Source of the DNA: Maribacter dokdonensis DSW-8
GTDB taxonomy: Bacteria; Bacteroidota; Bacteroidia; Flavobacteriales; Flavobacteriaceae
Direction of reading: 5' to 3'
DNA: 64,000 bases
NCBI RefSeq assembly: GCF_001447995.1
Contig: NZ_LDPE01000001.1
Span: forward strand, 1,798,001 to 1,862,000
The notes beneath the pieces were generated by a model. That model was not told the origin of the DNA. It did not search any database and worked only from the letters and a program-made list of their open reading frames with translations. Each line of letters opens with the position of its first letter. Position 1 is the first letter of the stretch. A program made the translations under genes and the position numbers. This document shows, one piece after another, positions 1 to 8,310 of this stretch.

Positions 1-226
1 GATCCACCAACCTTTAGGTGGTGCACAAGGTCAAGCCAGTGATATTGAAATTACGGCTAGAGAAATCTTAAAATTAAAAGATGAGCTTTACCAGATCATA
101 GCTGAACACTCTGGTACAGATATCGAAAAAGTACGTGAAGATAGTGATCGTGATTACTGGATGAAGGCAGATGAAGCTCTTAAATACGGTATGATAGATG
201 AAATATTGGTAAGGGAGAAGAAATAA
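1..226 (+). CDS. clpP: ATP-dependent Clp protease proteolytic subunit (3' end only)
   Basis: The reading frame is open from the window edge to TAA at 224-226 and encodes the last 74 residues. It begins IHQPLGGAQGQASDIEI, the conserved ClpP segment just after the catalytic histidine region, and continues through the ITAREIL helix, the conserved D-R-D segment (SDRDYWM) and the AxxYGxID C-terminal motif. ClpP is the tetradecameric serine protease that degrades unfolded polypeptides delivered by ClpX or ClpA. The catalytic Ser and His lie outside the window. clpX follows 87 bases downstream on the same strand, the usual clpP-clpX operon. Confidence 0.93.
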   Translation, partial: IHQPLGGAQGQASDIEITAREILKLKDELYQIIAEHSGTDIEKVREDSDRDYWMKADEALKYGMIDEILVREKK

Positions 227-313
227 TTTCGACTAACTTATTCAAATAAATAGATGATTTTTAAACCAAAAACGATTTTAAATCGTTTAGGTATAGAATT
301 GAGAAGATAGATA

Positions 314-1549
314 ATGGCAAAGGAAAATTTAGAGTGTTCATTTTGCGGCAGAAAAAAACCAGAAACAAACTTGTTGATTGCTGGTCTTGACGCACATATT
401 TGCGACCGTTGTATTGAGCAAGCACATGGTATTGTAGCAGAAGAATCAAAACAAACGAAGACCAACGATCTTTCTTCTGAACTTGTTTTAAAAAAACCAC
501 AAGAGATCAAAGAGTTTCTTGATACTTTTATAATTGGTCAAGAACGTACCAAAAAGGTAATGTCTGTTGCAGTTTACAATCATTACAAAAGATTATTACA
601 ACCTTCTTCAAAAGAAGATGATGTAGAGATACAAAAAAGTAATATTGTTATGGTTGGTCAGACCGGTACAGGTAAGACCTTAATGGCAAAGACTATTGCC
701 AAGTTACTTAATGTACCGTTAGCTATAGTTGATGCTACCGTATTAACCGAAGCTGGTTATGTTGGTGAAGATGTAGAAAGCATTTTGACCCGTCTTTTAC
801 AGGCAGCGGATTACAACCTAGAGAAAGCGGAAAGAGGTATTGTTTTTATAGATGAGATTGATAAAATTGCACGTAAAAGCGACAACCCTTCCATAACAAG
901 AGATGTATCTGGTGAAGGTGTTCAACAAGGGTTATTAAAACTTTTAGAAGGCACAACGGTTAATGTTCCGCCTAAGGGAGGAAGAAAACATCCTGATCAA
1001 AAGTTCATTGAAGTCAATACCGAGAATATTCTATTCATTGCCGGTGGAGCTTTTGATGGTATAGAACGCGCCATTACCAAAAGGTTAAACATGCAAGCCG
1101 TTGGGTATAGCGCATCAAAATCTGACAGTACTTTAGACGATGACAATTTATTACAATATATCATCCCTAAAGATTTAAAGGATTTTGGACTTATTCCTGA
1201 AATAATTGGTAGACTACCGGTTCTTACACATATGAATCCGTTAGACAAGAAAACGTTAAGAGCAATTTTAACCGAGCCAAAAAATGCAATCATTAAACAG
1301 TATGAAAAACTGTTTGCTATGGATGATATTACTTTTAGTATTACCGACCAAGCATTGGATTATATTGTAGAAAAAGCTATTGAATATAAGCTTGGAGCTA
1401 GAGGCTTGCGTTCTTTATGCGAGGCTATTTTCACCGATGCGATGTTTGAAATGCCTAGTTCAGGTGAAACCAACTTTAAGGTAACAAAACCATATGCCGA
1501 AGAAATGTTATCTCATGATACCATTAAAAAATTAAAGGCCGTTTCATAA
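314..1549 (+). CDS. clpX: ATP-dependent Clp protease ATP-binding subunit ClpX
   Basis: AAA+ unfoldase that recognises tagged substrates and threads them into ClpP. The 411 residues are normal for the family. The N-terminal C4 zinc-binding domain has Cys8, Cys11, Cys30 and Cys33. Walker A GQTGTGKT lies at 115-122, the pore-loop motif GYVG at about 148-151, Walker B FIDEID at 178-183 and the RKH loop at 224-226. A sensor-2 arginine region (GARGLR) is present near the C-terminus. It follows clpP on the same strand with no terminator between, so cotranscription is likely. A strong hairpin with a T-run follows the stop codon. Confidence 0.98.
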   Translation: MAKENLECSFCGRKKPETNLLIAGLDAHICDRCIEQAHGIVAEESKQTKTNDLSSELVLKKPQEIKEFLDTFIIGQERTKKVMSVAVYNHYKRLLQPSSKEDDVEIQKSNIVMVGQTGTGKTLMAKTIAKLLNVPLAIVDATVLTEAGYVGEDVESILTRLLQAADYNLEKAERGIVFIDEIDKIARKSDNPSITRDVSGEGVQQGLLKLLEGTTVNVPPKGGRKHPDQKFIEVNTENILFIAGGAFDGIERAITKRLNMQAVGYSASKSDSTLDDDNLLQYIIPKDLKDFGLIPEIIGRLPVLTHMNPLDKKTLRAILTEPKNAIIKQYEKLFAMDDITFSITDQALDYIVEKAIEYKLGARGLRSLCEAIFTDAMFEMPSSGETNFKVTKPYAEEMLSHDTIKKLKAVS

Positions 1550-1566
1550 ATACCAATGTATACAAA

Positions 1567-1602
1567 ACAAAAAAGCGAAGATTTTCATCTTCGCTTTTTT
1601 TA
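1567..1602. terminator. Rho-independent terminator, probably bidirectional
   Basis: A perfect 12-bp stem (AAAAGCGAAGAT / ATCTTCGCTTTT) with a 4-base loop is followed by a run of T. The left arm is preceded by A-rich sequence, so it can also act on the opposite strand. It sits between the converging ends of clpX and the hydrolase-like gene. Confidence 0.9.
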
Positions 1603-1627
1603 TGCATTATATTCTTTTATAAGATAA

Positions 1628-2188
1628 TTACACCACCTTTTTTTTAACCTGTGGCGCAATCTGTGTTACCTCTTGCAATAAGTCCATACAGACTTTTTTA
1701 ATGATTTTCTCATCGGTATAAAGTGTATGCCCATAACCTGGCAATACTTCCATTTCAACACCTAGTTTATCACCCCATTCTTCGCTAGGTCTAAACTCGT
1801 CATTGGCACCGTATACCAACTGAAAAGGAATATTAGGCCTATCGTTCATTTTTCTGATTCTAGTTGGAGAAACACCATATAAAGATTTAACAGGCAAACC
1901 TTTTTTCGCTGCTTCCCAAACTATGGTAGCACCTGTACTAAAAGCTAAATAGTAGCAAGCCTCCGTTTCTTTCTTTAACAAATGAGACACAGCAGTGTCC
2001 GTACCACCTTCAATAAAGGCATTATGTACATTTTCTTCCGTTTGGATCAAAATATCCAAATTTGCCAATTGTTGGCTATCATAAAAAGTAATATCAAAAT
2101 ACTGTTGTAGATACCCTAAATAAGACGTAATCCACAATCCTTTTTTAGCGCCCCACATATCTGAAACGATCACTAATTTTTCTGCCAT
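1628..2188 (-). CDS. alpha/beta-hydrolase-like protein
   Basis: No close family is recognised with certainty. A start at 2188 (MAEKLVIVSD) gives 186 residues. An upstream in-frame ATG at 2230 would add 14 polar residues, but the hydrolase core begins with strand KLVIVSDMWG, so the internal start is preferred. A possible catalytic triad is visible: Ser84 in AFSTG (a G-x-S-x-G-like elbow with the first Gly replaced by Ala), Asp130 in GANDEF and His154 in GYGHTL. The protein is short for an alpha/beta hydrolase and seems to lack much of a cap domain. No signal peptide is seen, so it is probably cytoplasmic. It is transcribed alone and its substrate is unknown. Confidence 0.7.
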   Translation of the reverse strand: MAEKLVIVSDMWGAKKGLWITSYLGYLQQYFDITFYDSQQLANLDILIQTEENVHNAFIEGGTDTAVSHLLKKETEACYYLAFSTGATIVWEAAKKGLPVKSLYGVSPTRIRKMNDRPNIPFQLVYGANDEFRPSEEWGDKLGVEMEVLPGYGHTLYTDEKIIKKVCMDLLQEVTQIAPQVKKKVV

Positions 2189-2440
2189 AATAATAGTATT
2201 TATAGTATTGGTTAAGTTTTGCTTCAGCAAGTTGTATTAATTATCCTACCAATCCCTATTTAATTGTCTACAGGTTAATATTATCGATGTAGTTCCTAAT
2301 TTTAGGATTTATAAAAAAATGAAACATCAACGTTTAACTGAAAACAAAGTTTACATTAACATCAGCTAATTTAGAGCAAGTGTTGCCAAAAAATAAAATT
2401 TTGTTGTGATTGGACTAATATTTAGTGTGTATAGAGCAAA

Positions 2441-3955
2441 TTACTTGTTCATGAGCAAAAGCTCATCTAAATAATCCCTTTTATTAGACAATCTGGGTAT
2501 CTTATGCTGCCCGCCCAGTTTGTCATTTTTCTTCAACCAATCATAAAAAAGATTTTTTCTGGCTTCATGAATTATGGGAGCATTCAAAGTAATATTATGA
2601 AGTCTCTTTGCTTCATAATCAGAATTAAGAGATTTTAATGCATTATCAAAAATCTCAACAAACGCTTTAAAATTTTCAGGTAGTTTTCTAAATTCCATGA
2701 TCCACTCATGTGCACCTTTTTCTTTATTGACCATAAAAACCGGTCCGGCGGTGTAGTCCATTATTTCTGCGCCGGTTTTTGCACATGCTATTTTTAAAGC
2801 TTCTTCGGCATTTTCAATTATAAGCTCTTCGCCAAATACATTAATATGATGTTTTGTTCTACCGGTAACTTTAATACGATACGGGCTTTTTGAAGTAAAA
2901 CGTACCGTATCCCCTATTTTATATCGCCACAGACCAGAATTGGTCGTTATAACAATGGCATAGTTTTTACCAAGTTCAATATCCCATAACGGTATAGCTT
3001 CTTCATTTAATTCGCCATATATGTTCATAGGTATAAACTCATAAAAAATACCGTAGTCTAACATCAGCAGTAAATCGTCTGCACCATTTCTATCTTGAAT
3101 GGCAAAAAAACCTTCAGAGGCATTATAAATTTCGTAATATCTAAAATTGCTTTTAGGAAGTATCTTTTTGTATTGCTCTTTGTATGGGTTAAAATTTACA
3201 CCACCGTGAAAATAAACTTCAAGATTTTCCCACACCTGAAATAAATTATCCTTACCTGTTTCCTCTAGCACTTTATTCATAAGCACTAACATCCATGATG
3301 GCACACCGGCCAAACTAGTTACGTTTTCATGAACACTTTCATGAATAATGGCCAAAAGCTTACTTTCCCAATCGCTCATTAACGACACCTTGTTACTAGG
3401 CGTACTGCTATACTCGGCCCATAAGGGCATGTTATCTATTAGTATGGCAGATAAATCCCCAAACAAAGAACCATTATCCTCGTATAACTCTTTACTACCA
3501 CCTAAACGAAGGCTTTTACCAGTGAAAAGTTGTGAATTTTCATTGTTATTTAAATAAAGACATAAAAGATCTTTACTGGATTTATAGTGACAATCTTCCA
3601 AAGCCTCTGCGCTCACCGGTATAAACTTACTTTTAGCATTGGTTGTTCCACTACTCTTGGCAAACAATTTTACTTTGGTTGGCCAAAATAAATTCTGTTC
3701 CCCTCTCCGGGTACGTTCAATTATAGGCTGAACTTCCTCGTAAGAAACAATAGGCAATCTTTCTTTAAATTGATTATAAGATTCAATAGATTCAAAATCA
3801 TAGGTTCTACCCACCTCGGTATCTTCTGCAAATTCTAACAATTGCAACAAAACTTCTTCTTGGACTTCTTCGGGGTATTTTAAAAAGAGTTCAATCTGGT
3901 GAAATCGCTTTTTAAGCAACCAAGAGGCAATAGAATTAAATAGGGTAATTGGCAT
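2441..3955 (-). CDS. GH3 family acyl-adenylate/acyl-transferase-like protein
   Basis: The 504 residues match the length and layout of the GH3 (auxin-responsive promoter) family, ANL-superfamily enzymes that in plants adenylate carboxylic acids and conjugate them to amino acids. Visible hallmarks are the FAKSSGTTNAKSKFIPVS phosphate-binding loop near residue 100, the conserved YNASEGFFAIQ segment near 280, and the hinge region LWRYKIGDTVRFT followed by ITGRTKHHIN-like sequence (here VTGRTKHHINVFGEE). The bacterial substrate is not known. It is monocistronic, with about 250 bases to the next gene upstream of its stop and a divergent DUF2797 gene at its start. Confidence 0.88.
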   Translation of the reverse strand: MPITLFNSIASWLLKKRFHQIELFLKYPEEVQEEVLLQLLEFAEDTEVGRTYDFESIESYNQFKERLPIVSYEEVQPIIERTRRGEQNLFWPTKVKLFAKSSGTTNAKSKFIPVSAEALEDCHYKSSKDLLCLYLNNNENSQLFTGKSLRLGGSKELYEDNGSLFGDLSAILIDNMPLWAEYSSTPSNKVSLMSDWESKLLAIIHESVHENVTSLAGVPSWMLVLMNKVLEETGKDNLFQVWENLEVYFHGGVNFNPYKEQYKKILPKSNFRYYEIYNASEGFFAIQDRNGADDLLLMLDYGIFYEFIPMNIYGELNEEAIPLWDIELGKNYAIVITTNSGLWRYKIGDTVRFTSKSPYRIKVTGRTKHHINVFGEELIIENAEEALKIACAKTGAEIMDYTAGPVFMVNKEKGAHEWIMEFRKLPENFKAFVEIFDNALKSLNSDYEAKRLHNITLNAPIIHEARKNLFYDWLKKNDKLGGQHKIPRLSNKRDYLDELLLMNK

Positions 3956-4034
3956 TTATAGGTATCTTTGTCTTGCTAAAAGTAGCGTATCTAATTATCA
4001 TTTTCAAATTGACAAATCAATAAGCTAAATTAAC

Positions 4035-4829
4035 ATGCAATACGAAGGAGTACTAAGAAAAATGCAGACCGAAATAGGAAGTCCAATTCAATATTATATG
4101 CTTTTTGAGTCCGATTTCCTAAACGTGAACCAAGTACTTGACAAATCGCTGAAAATAGAATTTATAAAACACCAATGCCTTAACTGCGGTAACGACAGAC
4201 CTATATATAGACAAGGCTTTTGTAGAACATGTTTTTTTGAAATACCATCTGCAGGCGACTGGATCATGCGACCAGAGCTGAGCAAAGCCCATTTAGATCA
4301 AGAAGATAGAGATCTAGCTTATGAGAAAAAGGTACAACTACAGCCTCACATTGTTTATTTAGCCAATTCTAGTAATGTTAAGGTTGGTGTCACCAGAAAA
4401 GCACAAGTACCTACCAGATGGATCGATCAAGGTGCGCACGAAGCTATTGAAATCGTAGAGGTACCTAACCGTTATTTGGCAGGAATTACCGAAGTTGCCC
4501 TAAAAGACCATATTGGAGACAAAACAAACTGGCGAACCATGCTTACCAATAATGTCGTGGACGAAAATCTACAAGAATGGCGAGAAAAACTTCAACAATA
4601 CATACCAGAGGAGGCATTGCCGTATTACCTAGAAACCAACAAAGAGACGGAATTAGAATTTCCTGTGTTGCAATACCCAACAAAAGTTAAAAGCCTTAAC
4701 CTTACTAAAACCCCTTCTTTTGAAGGCAAATTAAAAGGTATAAAAGGTCAGTATTTAATTTTTGAAGATAATACTGTATTCAACGTTAGGGGTAGCGAGG
4801 GTTATTTTGTTGGCTTAACCATTAGTTAG
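4035..4829 (+). CDS. DUF2797 family protein
   Basis: A 264-residue protein of the DUF2797 family, whose function is not established. The N-terminal third has a four-cysteine cluster, CLNCGN then CRTCFFE, typical of a structural zinc site. The middle part (IVYLANSSNVKVGVTRKAQVPTRW) resembles the conserved core of the family and has a GIY-YIG-like look (YLA...KVGVT), an inferred resemblance only. No membrane segment or signal peptide is present. The 3' end overlaps the convergent asmA-like gene by 8 bases. Confidence 0.82.
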   Translation: MQYEGVLRKMQTEIGSPIQYYMLFESDFLNVNQVLDKSLKIEFIKHQCLNCGNDRPIYRQGFCRTCFFEIPSAGDWIMRPELSKAHLDQEDRDLAYEKKVQLQPHIVYLANSSNVKVGVTRKAQVPTRWIDQGAHEAIEIVEVPNRYLAGITEVALKDHIGDKTNWRTMLTNNVVDENLQEWREKLQQYIPEEALPYYLETNKETELEFPVLQYPTKVKSLNLTKTPSFEGKLKGIKGQYLIFEDNTVFNVRGSEGYFVGLTIS

Positions 4830-7557
4830 TACTATCTTTTTTCTTATTTCCGAATAGGCCTCCTAAAATATCCTTAGCTTTTTCCTTCACCGCTTCTTTC
4901 TCAATTTTAGCAGGGGTAGAATCTTTCTTAACGGTTGTTGCTGTATCTTTTTTTGTAGCTAAAATTCCGCCTAGAATATCTTTTGCGCTTGTTTTGGTCG
5001 AAGACGTTTCACCGCTTACAGAATCTTGTGTAGCCTTATTTCCGGAAATTAGACCACCAATAAGATCTTTAGCCTTATCAGTACCTTTATTTATTAACTT
5101 TTGCTTTTCAATCTCTATTAATTTACTAGTAAGCGCCTTTACACCTGATGTTAGATCGGTTGTAACAGTTGGGCTGTTATACGCCCCGCCAATACTAGCA
5201 ACAACGGGAATAGTTAGATCAGTTAAAGTAGCATCATCAATTTTAGCTATAAGTTTGGTAACATCAGACCCAAGATACTTTGCCGGTACCTGTAAAGATG
5301 CTTTATAATTCAATTTTTGATCAAAAGAATGGTTACCATCTACATTAATAGAAACATCCTTATAATTAAATGTAAACGGCTTCACCGCAACTACACCATC
5401 TTTAAAAGACAATGATGTTTTAATATCTTTTAAATTCAACTGATTTACATCTATAAAATTCAATTTAGAAACAAGAGTGTTTAATACCGGCGCAGATTCA
5501 GTATTTACTTCTTCTGTCATGATATCGGCAAATAAATCGCCACTCAGGGACAGTAGGTTCGGCAAAAGATCATCTGTCAAATTACCTGATAAAGAAATAT
5601 CCGAGGTTAATTTTCCATTCAACATTTGAGCTATCGGAGCTATTGCTTTAAAAAGATCTACGGAAGCAAAAGTTTCTTGAATACCCAATTGATTTAGATC
5701 TAGCTTCATGTTAAAAGTAGGAGTTTCCGTTTTAGTAGACACTTGGCCATTAAACCCTATTTTCCCACCAAACATTCCGGCAGACATATTACTTAGTGTT
5801 GCCGTTTCATCTTTAATTTTTAAAACACCGGTTACATCGCTTAAGACGATATCATCATATATCACTTTTTTAGCATCTGCATTGATTGTAGCGTCCAAGA
5901 ATGAAGGGATTTTAATTTTTTCTTCTTCAACCGTATTTCCACCTGTTGATTCTTTTTCACCTGTAGAAGATGTTGTCTCTGTCTCGGCAACCATAAAATC
6001 GCTTAAAGCAAAAGTATTAGACTTCAAGTTGAAATTACCTTCTACCTTTTCATCATTGAACATGAAACCTAAAAGGTTGTTTATAGTTCCTGTTGCATCA
6101 AAATCCGTTGTGCCTGTAGTACCATTCAGGTTGTTTAAGGTAACTGTCCTAGGGTTAAAGGTTAAACGTGCCGCCTTAAACTTTACCGGATTTGCAAGTT
6201 CGTCTGAGTTATATTCAAAATCTGTTAAGCTCAAATCTCCTGTAGTACTCGTTTTCTCATATTGCTCGTTTTCTACTGAAGCCATATCAAAAGCAGTTGT
6301 AATATCAGCCTTCAACATTCCTTTTAGATTATATTCAGCTGGTACCGGATATGCTTTTGAGATATTGGCCAAGTTCATATTTCCATCCATATGTGCCTTA
6401 ACCTTTGTATTACCCATAAGCTCGGTAATATTAGAAGTAAGGTTAAACTTATCTTCATCTATCATGAACGATGCTTTGTTGATATTAACGTAAGTGTCTT
6501 CAACAATTCCTGTTTTATTATCTATCTGAACATCAAAAAACACATTTTTAACCGCTTTAGGTAAATCTGGATATTTAAAAGATGCATTATCAGATTTAAG
6601 TTCTATGTGAAATTTAGGAATATGGGTTTCATCCACCACTCCGTTAAAATTACCATTTACAGCAAAATCACCTGTTGTGGTTACATTTTCAATATTCTTA
6701 GAATAAATTTCCGGTATTACACCTAAGAAATTTTTAAAATCGGATGAAGGAGTTTTAAAAGTTAAATCAACTTCTTGGCTGGTATCGTTCAACTTAACAA
6801 AACCATCAAACACCAATGGTAATTGATTGATCAAGGCCTCATTCTTTAAAAATGAATACTTGTTCTCATTTAAATCTATACCAATAAGTGCATCTAACTT
6901 GATCTTATTCTTGTTTAAGTAATTAACACTATCCATTTCCAAAGAAATAAGAGCGTTGGTATGCGTATCCAATTCAGAAGTTGCCAATGACAGGTCTCCT
7001 GTACCATTATGTTGAAAATCATCCAATTTAAAAGCTATACCCGTAGAATTATCGGTATAATAAATTCTTGAATTGGTGATTTCATAAGACTGTAGATCAA
7101 AAGAAAAACCATCTGTAGAAGTAGGTTCTTCTGCGGCTGTTGTAGTTTCAGAAGCAATGGCAATATCATAATTTGCATTCTCTTCTTTATCGACTACAAT
7201 ATTGACCAGAGCCCCCTCTAAATTGATATCATTAATAGCAATAGCATCGCTAGTACTTTTAAACAACTGCATTATTCCCATGGTCAAATCCAAATTGTTT
7301 GCCTTGAACAAGGTGTCACCTTCAAATGGCGCCTTATTAATTAACACCACATCTTTGAAATTCACTTCTGCATTTGGAAAGCTTTTGACCAAACTTAAGT
7401 TTGCCTCAGAAAAATCCAAAGTTGCATTTACATTATTATTCACATTATTTTTAATAATGTCTCCAATTTTAGCCTCTAAGAAAAAAGGTGCCGCTATCAA
7501 TACAATTAAAATTAGCAATAGAAATACACCTACAATCTTCAATATTTTCTTACCCAT
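4822..7557 (-). CDS. AsmA family protein
   Basis: A 911-residue envelope protein with one N-terminal membrane anchor (about residues 5-27) and a long beta-rich body ending in an AsmA_2-like C-terminal region. AsmA-like proteins are inner-membrane-anchored bridge proteins linked to lipid transport to the outer membrane; that role is assigned by family. The last 84 residues are low-complexity, Lys/Thr-rich, and carry three copies of a (K/S)AKD(L/I)(I/L)GG motif at about 828, 857 and 893, separated by flexible linkers. This is not a standard part of AsmA. The 3' end overlaps the DUF2797 gene by 8 bases. Confidence 0.9.
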   Translation of the reverse strand: MGKKILKIVGVFLLLILIVLIAAPFFLEAKIGDIIKNNVNNNVNATLDFSEANLSLVKSFPNAEVNFKDVVLINKAPFEGDTLFKANNLDLTMGIMQLFKSTSDAIAINDINLEGALVNIVVDKEENANYDIAIASETTTAAEEPTSTDGFSFDLQSYEITNSRIYYTDNSTGIAFKLDDFQHNGTGDLSLATSELDTHTNALISLEMDSVNYLNKNKIKLDALIGIDLNENKYSFLKNEALINQLPLVFDGFVKLNDTSQEVDLTFKTPSSDFKNFLGVIPEIYSKNIENVTTTGDFAVNGNFNGVVDETHIPKFHIELKSDNASFKYPDLPKAVKNVFFDVQIDNKTGIVEDTYVNINKASFMIDEDKFNLTSNITELMGNTKVKAHMDGNMNLANISKAYPVPAEYNLKGMLKADITTAFDMASVENEQYEKTSTTGDLSLTDFEYNSDELANPVKFKAARLTFNPRTVTLNNLNGTTGTTDFDATGTINNLLGFMFNDEKVEGNFNLKSNTFALSDFMVAETETTSSTGEKESTGGNTVEEEKIKIPSFLDATINADAKKVIYDDIVLSDVTGVLKIKDETATLSNMSAGMFGGKIGFNGQVSTKTETPTFNMKLDLNQLGIQETFASVDLFKAIAPIAQMLNGKLTSDISLSGNLTDDLLPNLLSLSGDLFADIMTEEVNTESAPVLNTLVSKLNFIDVNQLNLKDIKTSLSFKDGVVAVKPFTFNYKDVSINVDGNHSFDQKLNYKASLQVPAKYLGSDVTKLIAKIDDATLTDLTIPVVASIGGAYNSPTVTTDLTSGVKALTSKLIEIEKQKLINKGTDKAKDLIGGLISGNKATQDSVSGETSSTKTSAKDILGGILATKKDTATTVKKDSTPAKIEKEAVKEKAKDILGGLFGNKKKDSTN

Positions 7558-7589
7558 AGTATAATTTTATACTGTTTAGTTTACTGTTC

Positions 7590-8306
7590 TTATTCTAATA
7601 CGTCTAAATCCAATTCTTCATTTGGCTTTAGATTAAAACGTTTTCTCATTATATATACGAAGAAATAGAGAAAAGGGGTGTCTATAAATGCTATAAAAAT
7701 CTTAAAAATAAATCCGCTCACTACAAGTCCGAAAAAAAGATTCCAAGGCAATACTTTAAACACACATAATAATGCCACAACGGTAAACGTATCTAGAAAT
7801 TGTGACAGGAAAGTTGAAAAATTATTACGCAGCCATAAATACTTTCCTTTTGTCAATTTTTTCCAAAAATGATAAATGGCAACATCTACATATTGCGCCA
7901 ACAAATACGCAAACATAGAAGCCAAGACCGCTATTGGCGATAAAGCAAAAACCTGTGTAAATGTAGTATCATCTATAGGCGACGATGGTATAGCGGGGGC
8001 AACCTCAGCTACCAATATTATACCCATGGAAAAGAATGAAGCAAAGATACCTGCCGTAACAATTTGGTTAGCCATTTTTCTACCGTAAATTTCAGATATG
8101 AGGTCTGTAATCAAAAATGTAATCGGGTAAGGCAAAATACCCACGGATATTTCAAAAAGTGACACACCAAAAACAGTGAAATCCCCGAAGGGATTCCAAT
8201 AAAAAAATTTTTGAAAAATCAGGTTGGAGACTACTAGGGAAGTAATAAACAAAGCCCCTAAATACAGATAAATACGGTGTGCTAATTTTCTATCCTTTAA
8301 GGTCAT
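7590..8306 (-). CDS. Queuosine precursor transporter (YhhQ/DUF165 family)
   Basis: A 238-residue membrane protein with about six hydrophobic segments. The family motif LPYPITFLITDLISEIYGRKMA is present around residues 56-78. YhhQ-type proteins import the queuosine precursors preQ0/preQ1 for tRNA modification. No queuosine biosynthesis genes adjoin it, and I see no preQ1 riboswitch upstream. Only 4 bases separate its start from the end of sppA, so it is probably cotranscribed with sppA. Confidence 0.9.
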   Translation of the reverse strand: MTLKDRKLAHRIYLYLGALFITSLVVSNLIFQKFFYWNPFGDFTVFGVSLFEISVGILPYPITFLITDLISEIYGRKMANQIVTAGIFASFFSMGIILVAEVAPAIPSSPIDDTTFTQVFALSPIAVLASMFAYLLAQYVDVAIYHFWKKLTKGKYLWLRNNFSTFLSQFLDTFTVVALLCVFKVLPWNLFFGLVVSGFIFKIFIAFIDTPFLYFFVYIMRKRFNLKPNEELDLDVLE

Positions 8307-8310
8307 ATAC

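Noticed and set aside
2189..2440. The 252-base gap between the GH3-family and hydrolase-like genes, checked for a small gene or RNA
   Set aside because: No open frame with support, no strong hairpin with a T-run, and only a weak CCTAA/TTAGG inverted repeat near 2295-2306; nothing could be supported.
5708..6493. A 261-codon open frame on the plus strand inside the AsmA gene
   Set aside because: It is the antisense of a convincing 911-residue AsmA protein; its translation is Ser/Val/Leu-rich with no domain and reflects codon bias of the real gene.
7590..8306. A preQ1 riboswitch ahead of the queuosine precursor transporter
   Set aside because: Its start is only 4 bases from the sppA stop codon, leaving no room for a leader.
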